A DNA stretch of 39,293 nt from assembly GCA_003241485.1 (NCBI GenBank), contig QFQD01000044.1, forward strand, positions 1 to 39,293. The letters run 5' to 3'. Origin of the DNA: Ancylobacter novellus (GTDB lineage Bacteria; Pseudomonadota; Alphaproteobacteria; Rhizobiales; Xanthobacteraceae). The notes under the pieces are model-generated. The model saw only the letters and a program-made list of their open reading frames with translations, was not told where the DNA came from and did not search any database. Both the position numbers and the translations under genes were made by a program. This document shows, one piece after another, positions 8,225-15,985 of the stretch. Each line of letters begins with the position of its first letter. The stretch's first letter is position 1.

Positions 8225-9544
8225 TCAGTCTTTCTCGATCCGTATCACCTGCGGCGGCGATGCGATGACACCATCCAGATCGATGGCGTCGATCGCGCGG
8301 CGCACCGCGTCCTCAGTCGTGGCGTAGGTGATCAGCACGACAGGTGCCGGATCCTCTGCGCTCTCCGCGCGCTCGCCGCCATGCGGACGGCCGCGCCGGT
8401 GCTGCATGATGGACTCAAGCGAGATGTTCTGCTCGGCCATATGTCGGGCAATGGCTGCCGCCGTTCCAGGCCGGTCGACGGCCGCCAGACGGATATAATA
8501 CCCACCTTCATGACGCTGGATTGCGGCCTTGCCGGCAGGACGCAGATTTGCCGCCCGCAGGCCGAAGGGCGCGCCAGACTTGCCAGCCGCGATGTCGCAG
8601 ATGTCGCCGACAACGGCGGAAGCCGTCGCATCGCCGCCGGCGCCGGGGCCGACGAGCGTCAGCGCCACCGCGTCGCCGTCGATCGCCACAGCGTTGGTGA
8701 CGCCGGAGACCTGCGCGATCGGCCAGTGTTTCGGCACCATGGTCGGATGAACGCGAAGTTCCACCGCCGGCCCGGCCTTGGCCGCGACGCCGAGCAGCTT
8801 GATGCGGTAGCCCAGTTCGTCGGCGGCTTCGAGATCGGCCAGCGTGATGGTGCGGATGCCCTCGACATGGATGGCATCGGGGTCCGGCTGCACGCCGAAC
8901 GCTAGAGCGGCCAGCAGCGACAGCTTGTGCGCCGTGTCGAAGCCATCGACATCGAAGGTGGGGTCGGCCTCGGCATAGCCAAGCTGCTGTGCCTGATCGA
9001 GGCAGGCCTCGAACGAGAGGCCCTCCTCGTGCATACGCGTGAGGATGTAGTTGCAGGTGCCGTTGAGGATGCCGGAGACGCGGGCGATCTCGTTGCCGAG
9101 CAGGGCCTCGCGCAGCGCCTTGATGACGGGAATGCCGCCCGCCACCGCCGCCTCGAAATAGATGCCGACGCCCTTCGCCTCCGCCGCGCCGGCGAGCGCG
9201 ATACCATGGTGGGCGAGGAGCGCCTTGTTGGCGGTGATGACGTCATGGCCGGCGGCGATGGCAGCCTCGACGGCCGTCTTGGCGATGCCGTCATGGCCGC
9301 CGATCAGCTCGACGAAGACGTCGATGCCGGGATCGCGGGCCAGATCGAGCGCATCGTCGAACCAGCGCACGCCAGACAGATCGCAGTCGCGGTTCCGGCT
9401 GCGGTCGCGCGCGCTGACGGCAACGACCTCGATCGGGCGGCCGAGTTGGGCAGCGATCGCGTCCTTGCGGCGGGCCAGCATGCGCACCACGCCCGCACCG
9501 ACCGTCCCGAGGCCGGCGATGCCAATTTTCAGGGGCGGCGCCAT
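8225..9544 (-). CDS. hom: Homoserine dehydrogenase with C-terminal ACT domain
   Basis: 439 residues. It reduces aspartate semialdehyde to homoserine, the branch point to threonine and methionine. The NAD(P) motif GLGTVG lies at residues 11-16. The catalytic homoserine dehydrogenase region follows, with GILNGTCNYILT near 170 and YAEADPTFDVDGFDTAHK near 205, and the ACT domain starts near 345 (YYIRLAAVDRPGTAAAI), implying feedback control by an amino acid, usually threonine. An in-frame start at 9592 would add 16 unconserved residues; MAPPLKIGIAGLGTVG at 9544 is the family-like start. Confidence 0.96.
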   Translation of the reverse strand: MAPPLKIGIAGLGTVGAGVVRMLARRKDAIAAQLGRPIEVVAVSARDRSRNRDCDLSGVRWFDDALDLARDPGIDVFVELIGGHDGIAKTAVEAAIAAGHDVITANKALLAHHGIALAGAAEAKGVGIYFEAAVAGGIPVIKALREALLGNEIARVSGILNGTCNYILTRMHEEGLSFEACLDQAQQLGYAEADPTFDVDGFDTAHKLSLLAALAFGVQPDPDAIHVEGIRTITLADLEAADELGYRIKLLGVAAKAGPAVELRVHPTMVPKHWPIAQVSGVTNAVAIDGDAVALTLVGPGAGGDATASAVVGDICDIAAGKSGAPFGLRAANLRPAGKAAIQRHEGGYYIRLAAVDRPGTAAAIARHMAEQNISLESIMQHRRGRPHGGERAESAEDPAPVVLITYATTEDAVRRAIDAIDLDGVIASPPQVIRIEKD

Positions 9545-9601
9545 AATGTGTCCGAACTCAACAGAAAACCAGTAAGCGGCGCGACCCGACAAAGCCGGGG
9601 A

Positions 9602-10819
9602 TCAGCGAACCGCAGCGAGAGGGACGACGTTGTGCAATGTTTCGGCGCCCGTTTCAAGGAAGCGCCGCACGTTGCGCGCCGCCTGCCGGATCCGCTGCTC
9701 GTTCTCCACAAGCGCGATGCGCACATAATCGTCACCGTGCTCGCCGAAGCCAACGCCCGGCGCAACGGCGACATCGGCCTTCTCGATCAACAGCTTGGCG
9801 AACTCCAGACTGCCGAGCTTCCGGAACTTCTCGGGGATCGGCGCCCAGGCAAACATGGAGGCGGTCGGCGAGGGAATCTCCCACCCAGCCTTGCCGAAGC
9901 TGTCGACCAGCACGTCGCGGCGCTTGCGGTACACCGAGCGCATCTCGGCGATGCACTCCTGCGGGCCGTTCAGCGCCGCCGCTGCCGCGACCTGGATCGG
10001 GGTGTAGGCGCCATAGTCGAGATAGGACTTCACTCGCGCCAACGCGGCGATCAAACGGTCATTGCCGACCGCGAAGCCCATGCGCCATCCGGCCATGGAG
10101 AAGGTCTTCGACATGGAGGTGAACTCCACCGTCACATCCATCGCGCCCGGCACCTGCAGCACGGAAGGCGGCGGGTTGTCGTCGAAATACACCTCGGAAT
10201 AGGCCAGGTCGGACAGCACGATCAGGTCGTGCTTCTTCGCGAAGGCAACGACGTCGCGGTAAAAATCGAGATCGGCGACCTGCGCCGTCGGGTTCGAGGG
10301 GTAACAGAGCACAAGCGCGAGCGGCGAGGGAATCGAATGCGCCACCGCGCGCTCCAGCGCGTGGAAGAACTCCGGCCCCGGCTCGCAGGGCACGGAACGG
10401 ATGGCCGCGCCCGCCATGAGGAAGCCGAAGGCGTGGATCGGGTAGGACGGGTTCGGCACGAGGATCACGTCGCCCGGCGCGGTGATGGCCTGCGCCATGT
10501 TGGCGAAGCCTTCCTTCGAGCCCAGCGTCGCCACCACCTGCGTGTCGGGATTGAGCTTCACGCCGAAGCGGCGCTCATAATAGGCCGCCTGCGCGCGGCG
10601 CAGGCCCGGAATGCCCTTGGAGGCGGAATAGCGGTCGGTGCGCGGCTTGCCGATGGTTTCCTTCAGCTTCTCCGCGACATGCGCGGGAGCGTCGAGATCC
10701 GGGTTGCCCATGCCGAGGTCGACGATATCGGCGCCGCCATTTCGGGCGGTAGCCTTCACGCGGTTGACCTGCTCGAACACATAAGGCGGCAGCCGGCGGA
10801 TACGGTGGAAATCGGTCAT
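9602..10819 (-). CDS. PLP-dependent class I aminotransferase (AlaC / LL-diaminopimelate aminotransferase-like)
   Basis: A 405-residue fold-type I aminotransferase. The PLP lysine is K238 in SMSKTFSMAGWRMGF; YPSNPT (173-178) and SDLAYSE (203-209) supply the cofactor contacts. It resembles the alphaproteobacterial proteins annotated as alanine or LL-diaminopimelate aminotransferase, and its place directly before hom (57 nt) suggests a role in aspartate-family or alanine metabolism. The exact substrate is not decidable from sequence. A TTG at 10834 is in frame, but that stretch contains the GGAG ribosome site of the ATG at 10819, so 10819 is the start. Confidence 0.9.
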   Translation of the reverse strand: MTDFHRIRRLPPYVFEQVNRVKATARNGGADIVDLGMGNPDLDAPAHVAEKLKETIGKPRTDRYSASKGIPGLRRAQAAYYERRFGVKLNPDTQVVATLGSKEGFANMAQAITAPGDVILVPNPSYPIHAFGFLMAGAAIRSVPCEPGPEFFHALERAVAHSIPSPLALVLCYPSNPTAQVADLDFYRDVVAFAKKHDLIVLSDLAYSEVYFDDNPPPSVLQVPGAMDVTVEFTSMSKTFSMAGWRMGFAVGNDRLIAALARVKSYLDYGAYTPIQVAAAAALNGPQECIAEMRSVYRKRRDVLVDSFGKAGWEIPSPTASMFAWAPIPEKFRKLGSLEFAKLLIEKADVAVAPGVGFGEHGDDYVRIALVENEQRIRQAARNVRRFLETGAETLHNVVPLAAVR

Positions 10820-10948
10820 CGGTCTCAGCTCCAAGCCGCCCGATTCAACCGGGATCGGCGCAACGAGCGCTACATATCATTCTTCGCGCGCCCGCACAGC
10901 GTGGGATGCCAGCGAAAACGGGCCAAAGCGTGATGATTCTGCCAGCTA

Positions 10949-11302
10949 TTACTGTGCCTGCTCTTCGCTGCTCTGCAGCAATTGCTGCTCGCGCTGCTTG
11001 GCGAGGGCCTCCAGGTCAGACTGCATCTTCGTGGTCTCGGCCGGCGTCATGACGGACCGGTCGCCGATCTGCTTGGGCGCGCCGAAGCTGGGATAGCTGT
11101 ATTGCGCCGGCGCCGGGCCGGAAACGCCGAAGGTCGTTGGCTTCAGCTCCGCCGCCGTCGTGGTGGGCGTGGTCGGCAGCGCCGCCGTCTCGCCAGCCAT
11201 CACGCCGCCCGGCGTACCCGGCGAGCCACAGCCGCCCAGGCTGAACCCGGCCGTGACAGCGACACACAGCAGACCCGCAGCCCTTGTCGACAGGCGCTTC
11301 AT
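10949..11302 (-). CDS. Small putative lipoprotein
   Basis: 117 residues. A signal peptide ends in the lipobox LGGC with Cys25, so the mature protein is probably lipid-anchored. The rest is short, Thr/Pro/Ala-rich and ends in a Gln/Glu-rich amphipathic helix (KMQSDLEALAKQREQQLLQS). Function unknown; it looks like the small rhizobial lipoproteins often found before this aminotransferase gene. The start at 11302 is chosen because AAAGGTGA sits 8 nt ahead; the frame is open back to 11335. It may be the first gene of the aminotransferase-hom-glpX unit (129-nt gap). Confidence 0.78.
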   Translation of the reverse strand: MKRLSTRAAGLLCVAVTAGFSLGGCGSPGTPGGVMAGETAALPTTPTTTAAELKPTTFGVSGPAPAQYSYPSFGAPKQIGDRSVMTPAETTKMQSDLEALAKQREQQLLQSSEEQAQ

Positions 11303-11427
11303 CTCCCGGTCACCTTTCACTCTCAGTTTCCCCAAGGTCCCTCTCCGGCCTCATACGCACTCGCTACAGCGCAGTGGTGCGTCTATGATTACCCACCTAT
11401 GAACGCACGTACCCGCGGGGACAAGCG

Positions 11428-13872
11428 GTGAGTCAACGACCCAAGACCGTCAAGCCGGGCTCCGGCGCCACGATCAAGTCCCGCTCGGGTGCCAAGGCGC
11501 CTCCCGGCAGCAAGGCGAAGACGCCCAGCCGCCCGCGCGCGCCTCGCCCCACCGCACCGAACGACGAATCGGTTCAGAAGCCCATAGAGCCGCCCGCTCC
11601 TTCCGCGCCGAAGGCGTCGGCCGACGCAAGCAAGGTGGCCCGCAAGCGCGGCGCGACCAAGGCGGCACCTGCTGCACTTCCCGCGCAGGCCGCAACTGCC
11701 GCACCTGAGCCGGCGAGGAAGACGAAGGCCCCCCCAGCCCTTCAGGCCCAACCTGCAACATCGAAGCGGACGGCCAGAGGCGAAGCGACGGGGCCTGCGG
11801 CTCCCCAACCCTCCGTGCCGGCGGCTTCCAAGCCCCCCGCTCCCAAAGCATCCGCTCCCAAGAAGGCAATCCCGAAGCCCAAGACTGCACCTTCTTCCAC
11901 AGCGAACGAGCACCCGTCCTCGACAGACGCGCCAGCGAAGAAGCCGGCAGCGCCGTCGCGCCGGAAGGCTGCAGCAGCGGCACCGGCCGCGCCGTCCCGC
12001 TACGCCGTTCGCCCGTCACAGCGGCGGATGGAAGCGCCGTCGGCCCAGCCGTCCGCCAAGACCGCCGTCCCTCCCGCAGCCGAGGCGCCTGGCCCTGTGC
12101 CTGGCCCGATCAACCTCGAAGCCTTTGCCGGCAATCTCGCCCGCCTCGTCGAGGAAGGCGGCAAGGCGATGGCCGCCTATATGCGCCCGCGCGAGGAAGG
12201 GCTGGTGCAGGATGACGTCGCCGAGGATATCGCCGACGTCATGAAGACCATCGGCAATGTCGCGGAATACTGGCTCGCCGACCCGAAACGGACGGTGGAA
12301 GCGCAGGCCCGGCTGATCGGCGGCTATCTCGAATTGTGGTCCTCGACCCTCAAGCGCCTCAGCGGCAAGGAGGCCGCGCCAGTCGCCGAACCGCCGCCGC
12401 GCGATGCGCGCTTCATGGATGCGGAGTGGACGACCAATCCGTTCTTCGACACCCTCAAGCAGACCTATCTGCTCACCGCCAACTGGGCGGAGGAGATGGT
12501 CGAGGAAGCAGAGATCGACAAGCACACCAAGCACAAGGCGGAATTCTATGTCCGCCAGATCGCCGGTGCGGTGTCGCCCTCCAATTTCGTGCTGACCAAT
12601 CCCGAGCTGCTGCGCACCACGCTCGCCTCCAATGGCGAGAACCTTGTGCGCGGCATGAAGATGCTGGCCGAGGACATCGAGGCGGGTGGCGGCGACCTGA
12701 AGATCCGCCAGTCCGACGATTCAAAGTTCAAGGTCGGCGAGAACCTCGCCACCACCCCCGGCAAGGTGATCTTCGAGAATGAGCTGATGCAGCTCATTCA
12801 ATACGCGCCGCAGACCGAGAGCGTGCTGGCGGTGCCGCTTGTCATCATCCCGCCCTGGATCAACAAGTTCTACGTGCTCGACCTCACGGCGGAGAAGTCG
12901 TTCGTGCGCTGGGCGGTGGAGCACGGCATCACCGTCTTCATGGTGTCCTGGGTCAATCCCAGCCCCGAACTCGCCGGCAAGGGGTTCGAGGACTACATGA
13001 AGGACGGCGTCCTCACCGCCTTCGAGGTCGCCAAGAAGGCGGCGGGCGTCAAGCAGTTCCACGCGATGGGCTATTGCGTCGGCGGCACCATGCTGGCGAT
13101 GACGCTGGCCTGGCTGGCAGCGGCGGGCAAGGATGTCGGCGTGCGCACGGTGAGCTTCCTCACCACGCAGGTCGACTTCACCTTCGCCGGCGACCTTAAG
13201 GTGTTCATCGACGAGGAGCAGGTGGCCAGCCTTGAGCGCAAGATGCTCGAAGCCGGCGTGATGGAAGGCCGCAAGATGGCCAATGCCTTCAACATGCTGC
13301 GCGCCAACGACCTTATCTGGCCCTATGTCGTGAACAACTATCTTAAGGGGCAGGCGCCCTTCCCGTTCGACATCCTGTACTGGAACTCGGATTCGACACG
13401 GCTGCCGGCGGCCAACCACTCGTTCTATCTGCGCAACTGCTACCTCGACAACAAGCTGGCGCAGGGCGCCCTGCTGCTGGCCGGCAAACAGCTGGACCTG
13501 AAGAAGATCGACTTTCCGACCTACAGCGTTGCCACCCGCGAGGACCACATCGCGCCGGCGGCGTCGGTTTTCCTCGGGCTGCAGCTGTTCGGCAATCCGG
13601 GCCGTTTCGTGCTGGCGGGCTCCGGCCACATTGCCGGCGTCATCAACCCGCCGGCGCGCGGCAAGTACCAGTACTGGACCGGCGGCGCGCCCAAGGGAAA
13701 GCTGGAGGACTGGATCGCAAAGGCGCAGATGCATCCCGGCTCCTGGTGGCCGGACTGGCTGGAATGGATCGAGCAGCAGGATGGCCGCAAGGTCGCCGCG
13801 CGCATACCGGGCGGGACCGCGTTCACCCCGATCGAAGAGGCGCCGGGCCGTTATGTGAAGGTGAAGTCGTGA
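11428..13872 (+). CDS. phaC: Class I poly(3-hydroxyalkanoate) synthase with long Lys/Ala/Pro-rich N-terminal extension
   Basis: 814 residues. It polymerises (R)-3-hydroxyacyl-CoA into PHA on storage granules. The core from about residue 227 (GPINLEAFAGNLARL) to 814 is 588 residues, the normal size of a class I PhaC. The lipase-like box GYCVGG holds the catalytic Cys550, the acid is D706 (REDHIAP) and the base H734 (GSGHIAGV). Residues 1-225 are extra: low-complexity, strongly basic and Ala/Pro-rich, like the tails of PhaF or AlgP and histone H1. The reading frame and codon bias stay normal through this part. Start is GTG at 11428 with GGGGA 7 nt ahead. The stop overlaps the next start. Confidence 0.95.
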   Translation: MSQRPKTVKPGSGATIKSRSGAKAPPGSKAKTPSRPRAPRPTAPNDESVQKPIEPPAPSAPKASADASKVARKRGATKAAPAALPAQAATAAPEPARKTKAPPALQAQPATSKRTARGEATGPAAPQPSVPAASKPPAPKASAPKKAIPKPKTAPSSTANEHPSSTDAPAKKPAAPSRRKAAAAAPAAPSRYAVRPSQRRMEAPSAQPSAKTAVPPAAEAPGPVPGPINLEAFAGNLARLVEEGGKAMAAYMRPREEGLVQDDVAEDIADVMKTIGNVAEYWLADPKRTVEAQARLIGGYLELWSSTLKRLSGKEAAPVAEPPPRDARFMDAEWTTNPFFDTLKQTYLLTANWAEEMVEEAEIDKHTKHKAEFYVRQIAGAVSPSNFVLTNPELLRTTLASNGENLVRGMKMLAEDIEAGGGDLKIRQSDDSKFKVGENLATTPGKVIFENELMQLIQYAPQTESVLAVPLVIIPPWINKFYVLDLTAEKSFVRWAVEHGITVFMVSWVNPSPELAGKGFEDYMKDGVLTAFEVAKKAAGVKQFHAMGYCVGGTMLAMTLAWLAAAGKDVGVRTVSFLTTQVDFTFAGDLKVFIDEEQVASLERKMLEAGVMEGRKMANAFNMLRANDLIWPYVVNNYLKGQAPFPFDILYWNSDSTRLPAANHSFYLRNCYLDNKLAQGALLLAGKQLDLKKIDFPTYSVATREDHIAPAASVFLGLQLFGNPGRFVLAGSGHIAGVINPPARGKYQYWTGGAPKGKLEDWIAKAQMHPGSWWPDWLEWIEQQDGRKVAARIPGGTAFTPIEEAPGRYVKVKS

Positions 13873-14228
13873 GGGGACTCGTCGCGACTGCCGCCTTCGT
13901 ACTGGCCGGCGCGCTGCTTTGTGCTTCTCAGTCGCAGGCCGCCAGCTTCGACTGCGCCAAGGCCAGCACGCCGGACGAGCATACCGTCTGCGCCAATCCC
14001 ACGCTTTCGGCGCTGGACAGCGAGATGGGCGGGCTATGGTTCGCCTATAGCCGCTTCCCCATGCTGATGGGCGGCAATGGCGACCGGCAGGACGAGGCGC
14101 GCGGTTTTCTCGCGGCGCGCGGCAAATGCGGCGCGGATGCCAAATGCCTGACGGCTCTGTATCAGGCGCGCATCGCTACGCTGAAGGAGCATATTGCGAT
14201 GTATATCAAAGGCATGCCGCCGCTTTGA
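13869..14228 (+). CDS. LprI/DUF1311-family secreted protein
   Basis: 119 residues starting at GTG 13869, which overlaps the phaC stop by 4 nt, so translation is probably coupled. A signal peptide (residues 1-25, ending SQSQAA) precedes the DUF1311/LprI pattern: FDCAKASTPDEHTVC with Cys29 and Cys41, NPTLSALDSEM, and a C-terminal Cys pair in GKCGADAKCL. Some family members inhibit lysozymes in the periplasm; others have no known role. The overlap with a cytoplasmic granule enzyme is unexpected. A longer frame opens at 13746 inside phaC, but the signal peptide fixes the start. Confidence 0.82.
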   Translation: MRGLVATAAFVLAGALLCASQSQAASFDCAKASTPDEHTVCANPTLSALDSEMGGLWFAYSRFPMLMGGNGDRQDEARGFLAARGKCGADAKCLTALYQARIATLKEHIAMYIKGMPPL

Positions 14229-14235
14229 GGCCTCT

Positions 14236-14318
14236 TCGCCCTGCCGAAGCGTAGCGAAGTCCGGGGATCGCTCACCATCGTCGCGACCCCGGATCGGCCT
14301 AAGGCCGTCCGGGATGAC
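14236..14318. repeat. Palindromic intergenic repeat, copy 1
   Basis: An inverted doublet between the convergent LprI-like and argC genes. The right unit reads CCCGGATCGGCC-TAA-GGCCGTCCGGG and ends GTCCGGGATGAC (14307-14318). The left unit (GAAGTCCGGGGATCGC, about 14255-14272) is a degenerate inverted copy. The minus-strand reading of the right unit is GTCATCCCGGACG, then 8-15 variable bases, then CGATCCGGGGTCGC, matching copies near 24833 and 27111. Confidence 0.75.
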
Positions 14319-14331
14319 GATCAAGGCTAGA

Positions 14332-15387
14332 TCACGGAAACAGCGCCACCTGCTCCAGGCCCGTAGTCTCGGGATAGCCGAGCACGAGGTTCATGTTCTG
14401 CACCGCCTGGCCGGAGGCGCCCTTCACCAGATTGTCCGTCGTCGAGATGATGATGACGCGGTCGGGCGAACGGTCCTTTATCACGCCCATGAAGGTCATG
14501 TTCGAGCCCTTCACGAAGCGCGACTGCGGAACCTGCCCGAGCGGCATCAGGTGAATGAACGGCTCGCCGGCATAGAACTCGGACAGCACGCGGTGCACGC
14601 CCTCCGCCCCGATGCCCGCGGCGGTCTTCACATAGATCGTCGCGTAGATACCCCGGTTCATGGGTACGAGGTGCGGCGTGAAGCTGGGCACGATCGGCCG
14701 GCCGGCGGCACGCGAATATTCCTGGTCGAGCTCGGCCATGTGGCGATGGCTGCCGACGCCATAGGCGTGCATGCCCTCCGTCACCTCCGTGTAGAGCAGC
14801 GATTCCTTGGCCGCGCGGCCGGCGCCGGTAACGCCGCTCTTGGCGTCGATGACGATGTTGTCCGGCTCGATCGCGCCGGCTTCGATCAGCGGCACGATCG
14901 GCAGGATCGCGGTCGTGGTGTAGCAGCCTGGATTGGCGACGAGCCGCGCCTTGCGGATGTCCTCGCGATACAGTTCGACGAGGCCGTAAACCGCTTCCTG
15001 CTGCAGCTCCAGCGCCTGGTGCGGATGGCCGTACCACTGCTCATAGGCGCCGGCATCGCTCAGCCGGAAATCGGCGGAGAGATCGACCACCTTGATGTGC
15101 GGCGCGCTCTCGAAGACGCGCTTGATGACCTGCTGCGTCGTGCCGTGCGGCAGCGCGCAGAAAGCGAGGTCGACACCCGACCAGTCCACAGCGTCAATGG
15201 TGACAAGCGTGGGCAATGCCAGCGGCGCGAACTGCGGGAACACCTCCGCCATGCTCTGGCCGGCCTTGCGGTCGGCGGTGAGCGCGACGATTTCCACGCG
15301 CGGATGGCGCGCCAGCAGTCGCACCAGCTCCGCGCCGGTGTAGCCAGAGGCCCCGAGGATGGCGATGCGTGCCTTGCTGTCCGTCAT
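14332..15387 (-). CDS. argC: N-acetyl-gamma-glutamyl-phosphate reductase
   Basis: A 351-residue protein, the third step of arginine synthesis: NADPH-dependent reduction of N-acetylglutamyl phosphate. The NADP motif GASGYTG is at residues 12-18, the catalytic Cys155 in NPGCYTTTAI, and the family blocks DLSADFRL, SHRHMAELDQE and FTPHLVPMNRGI are all present. Length and start (MTDSKARIAILGASG) are normal. It stands alone on the minus strand, with a repeat element after the stop. Confidence 0.97.
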   Translation of the reverse strand: MTDSKARIAILGASGYTGAELVRLLARHPRVEIVALTADRKAGQSMAEVFPQFAPLALPTLVTIDAVDWSGVDLAFCALPHGTTQQVIKRVFESAPHIKVVDLSADFRLSDAGAYEQWYGHPHQALELQQEAVYGLVELYREDIRKARLVANPGCYTTTAILPIVPLIEAGAIEPDNIVIDAKSGVTGAGRAAKESLLYTEVTEGMHAYGVGSHRHMAELDQEYSRAAGRPIVPSFTPHLVPMNRGIYATIYVKTAAGIGAEGVHRVLSEFYAGEPFIHLMPLGQVPQSRFVKGSNMTFMGVIKDRSPDRVIIISTTDNLVKGASGQAVQNMNLVLGYPETTGLEQVALFP

Positions 15388-15586
15388 GGTGGCAATTCCC
15401 GTCAGTGGCGGCGACCCACGAAGGCCGCACGCGTTGAGCCCGCGCCATTACACCCTCCGCATGTCCGGCGGAAGACACGATACGCGCGGGGAACGCATGG
15501 CCGCCCTGCTTGTGCTTTCGGAACCGGCGAGTGCCCGGCGCACTTGCCCCACGCCGAACCGTCGGCCTCTGCCAGGAAATCAACCC

Positions 15587-15883
15587 ATGATGCACCCCTT
15601 CGCCTTTTTCTCGCTCGGCATGAGCCTGACCCGCCTCGGCATGGATGCGCAGATCGTCGTGGCCGAGCGCATGAGCCGGTTCTCGCGCGGCGACGCGGGC
15701 GCCGGGCTGGAGGCGATGCGGATGGTGACCGAGAAGGCGCTGGCGCTGGGCGAAGTCAATTCCCGCCTCGTCTCGGCCGCCGCCGCAGGGCGCTTGCACG
15801 AGAGCGGGCCGGAGATCGTCGCGCTCTATGCGCGCAAGGTACGGGCGAACCGACGCCGGTTGCGGCGCGGGAAGGCAAAGTGA
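15587..15883 (+). CDS. Small helical protein of unknown function
   Basis: 98 residues, predicted almost wholly alpha-helical: MMHPFAFFSLGMSLTRLGMD, then an amphipathic run rich in Ala, Val and Met (AQIVVAERMSRFSRGD), ending in a strongly basic tail (KVRANRRRLRRGKAK). No signal peptide. The layout resembles small phasin-like proteins of alphaproteobacteria, but that is only a resemblance by eye. The frame is open back to 15359; ATG 15587 is chosen for the AGGAAA ribosome site 9 nt ahead. It is divergent from argC and 102 nt before parE. Confidence 0.65.
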   Translation: MMHPFAFFSLGMSLTRLGMDAQIVVAERMSRFSRGDAGAGLEAMRMVTEKALALGEVNSRLVSAAAAGRLHESGPEIVALYARKVRANRRRLRRGKAK

Positions 15884-15985
15884 ATCTTAGCGCGTTCACC
15901 ACCTGTTCCTGCTAAGGCTGACAGCTGCGATACTGTGCGCTAATCGAATCGTTCCTCCACGATCAGCTGAAAGCCCGAACGCTCG

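Noticed and set aside
8927..10933. 668-codon plus-strand open frame opposite hom and the aminotransferase
   Set aside because: It spans two well-conserved genes and their gap and has no recognisable domain; compositional artefact. The same holds for the long antisense frames at 1520-3274, 14194-15915, 23522-25330 and 27398-29434.
11384..11389. TATGAT as a phaC -10 box
   Set aside because: No acceptable -35 hexamer at 16-18 nt; left uncalled, although a phaC promoter must lie between 11303 and 11427.
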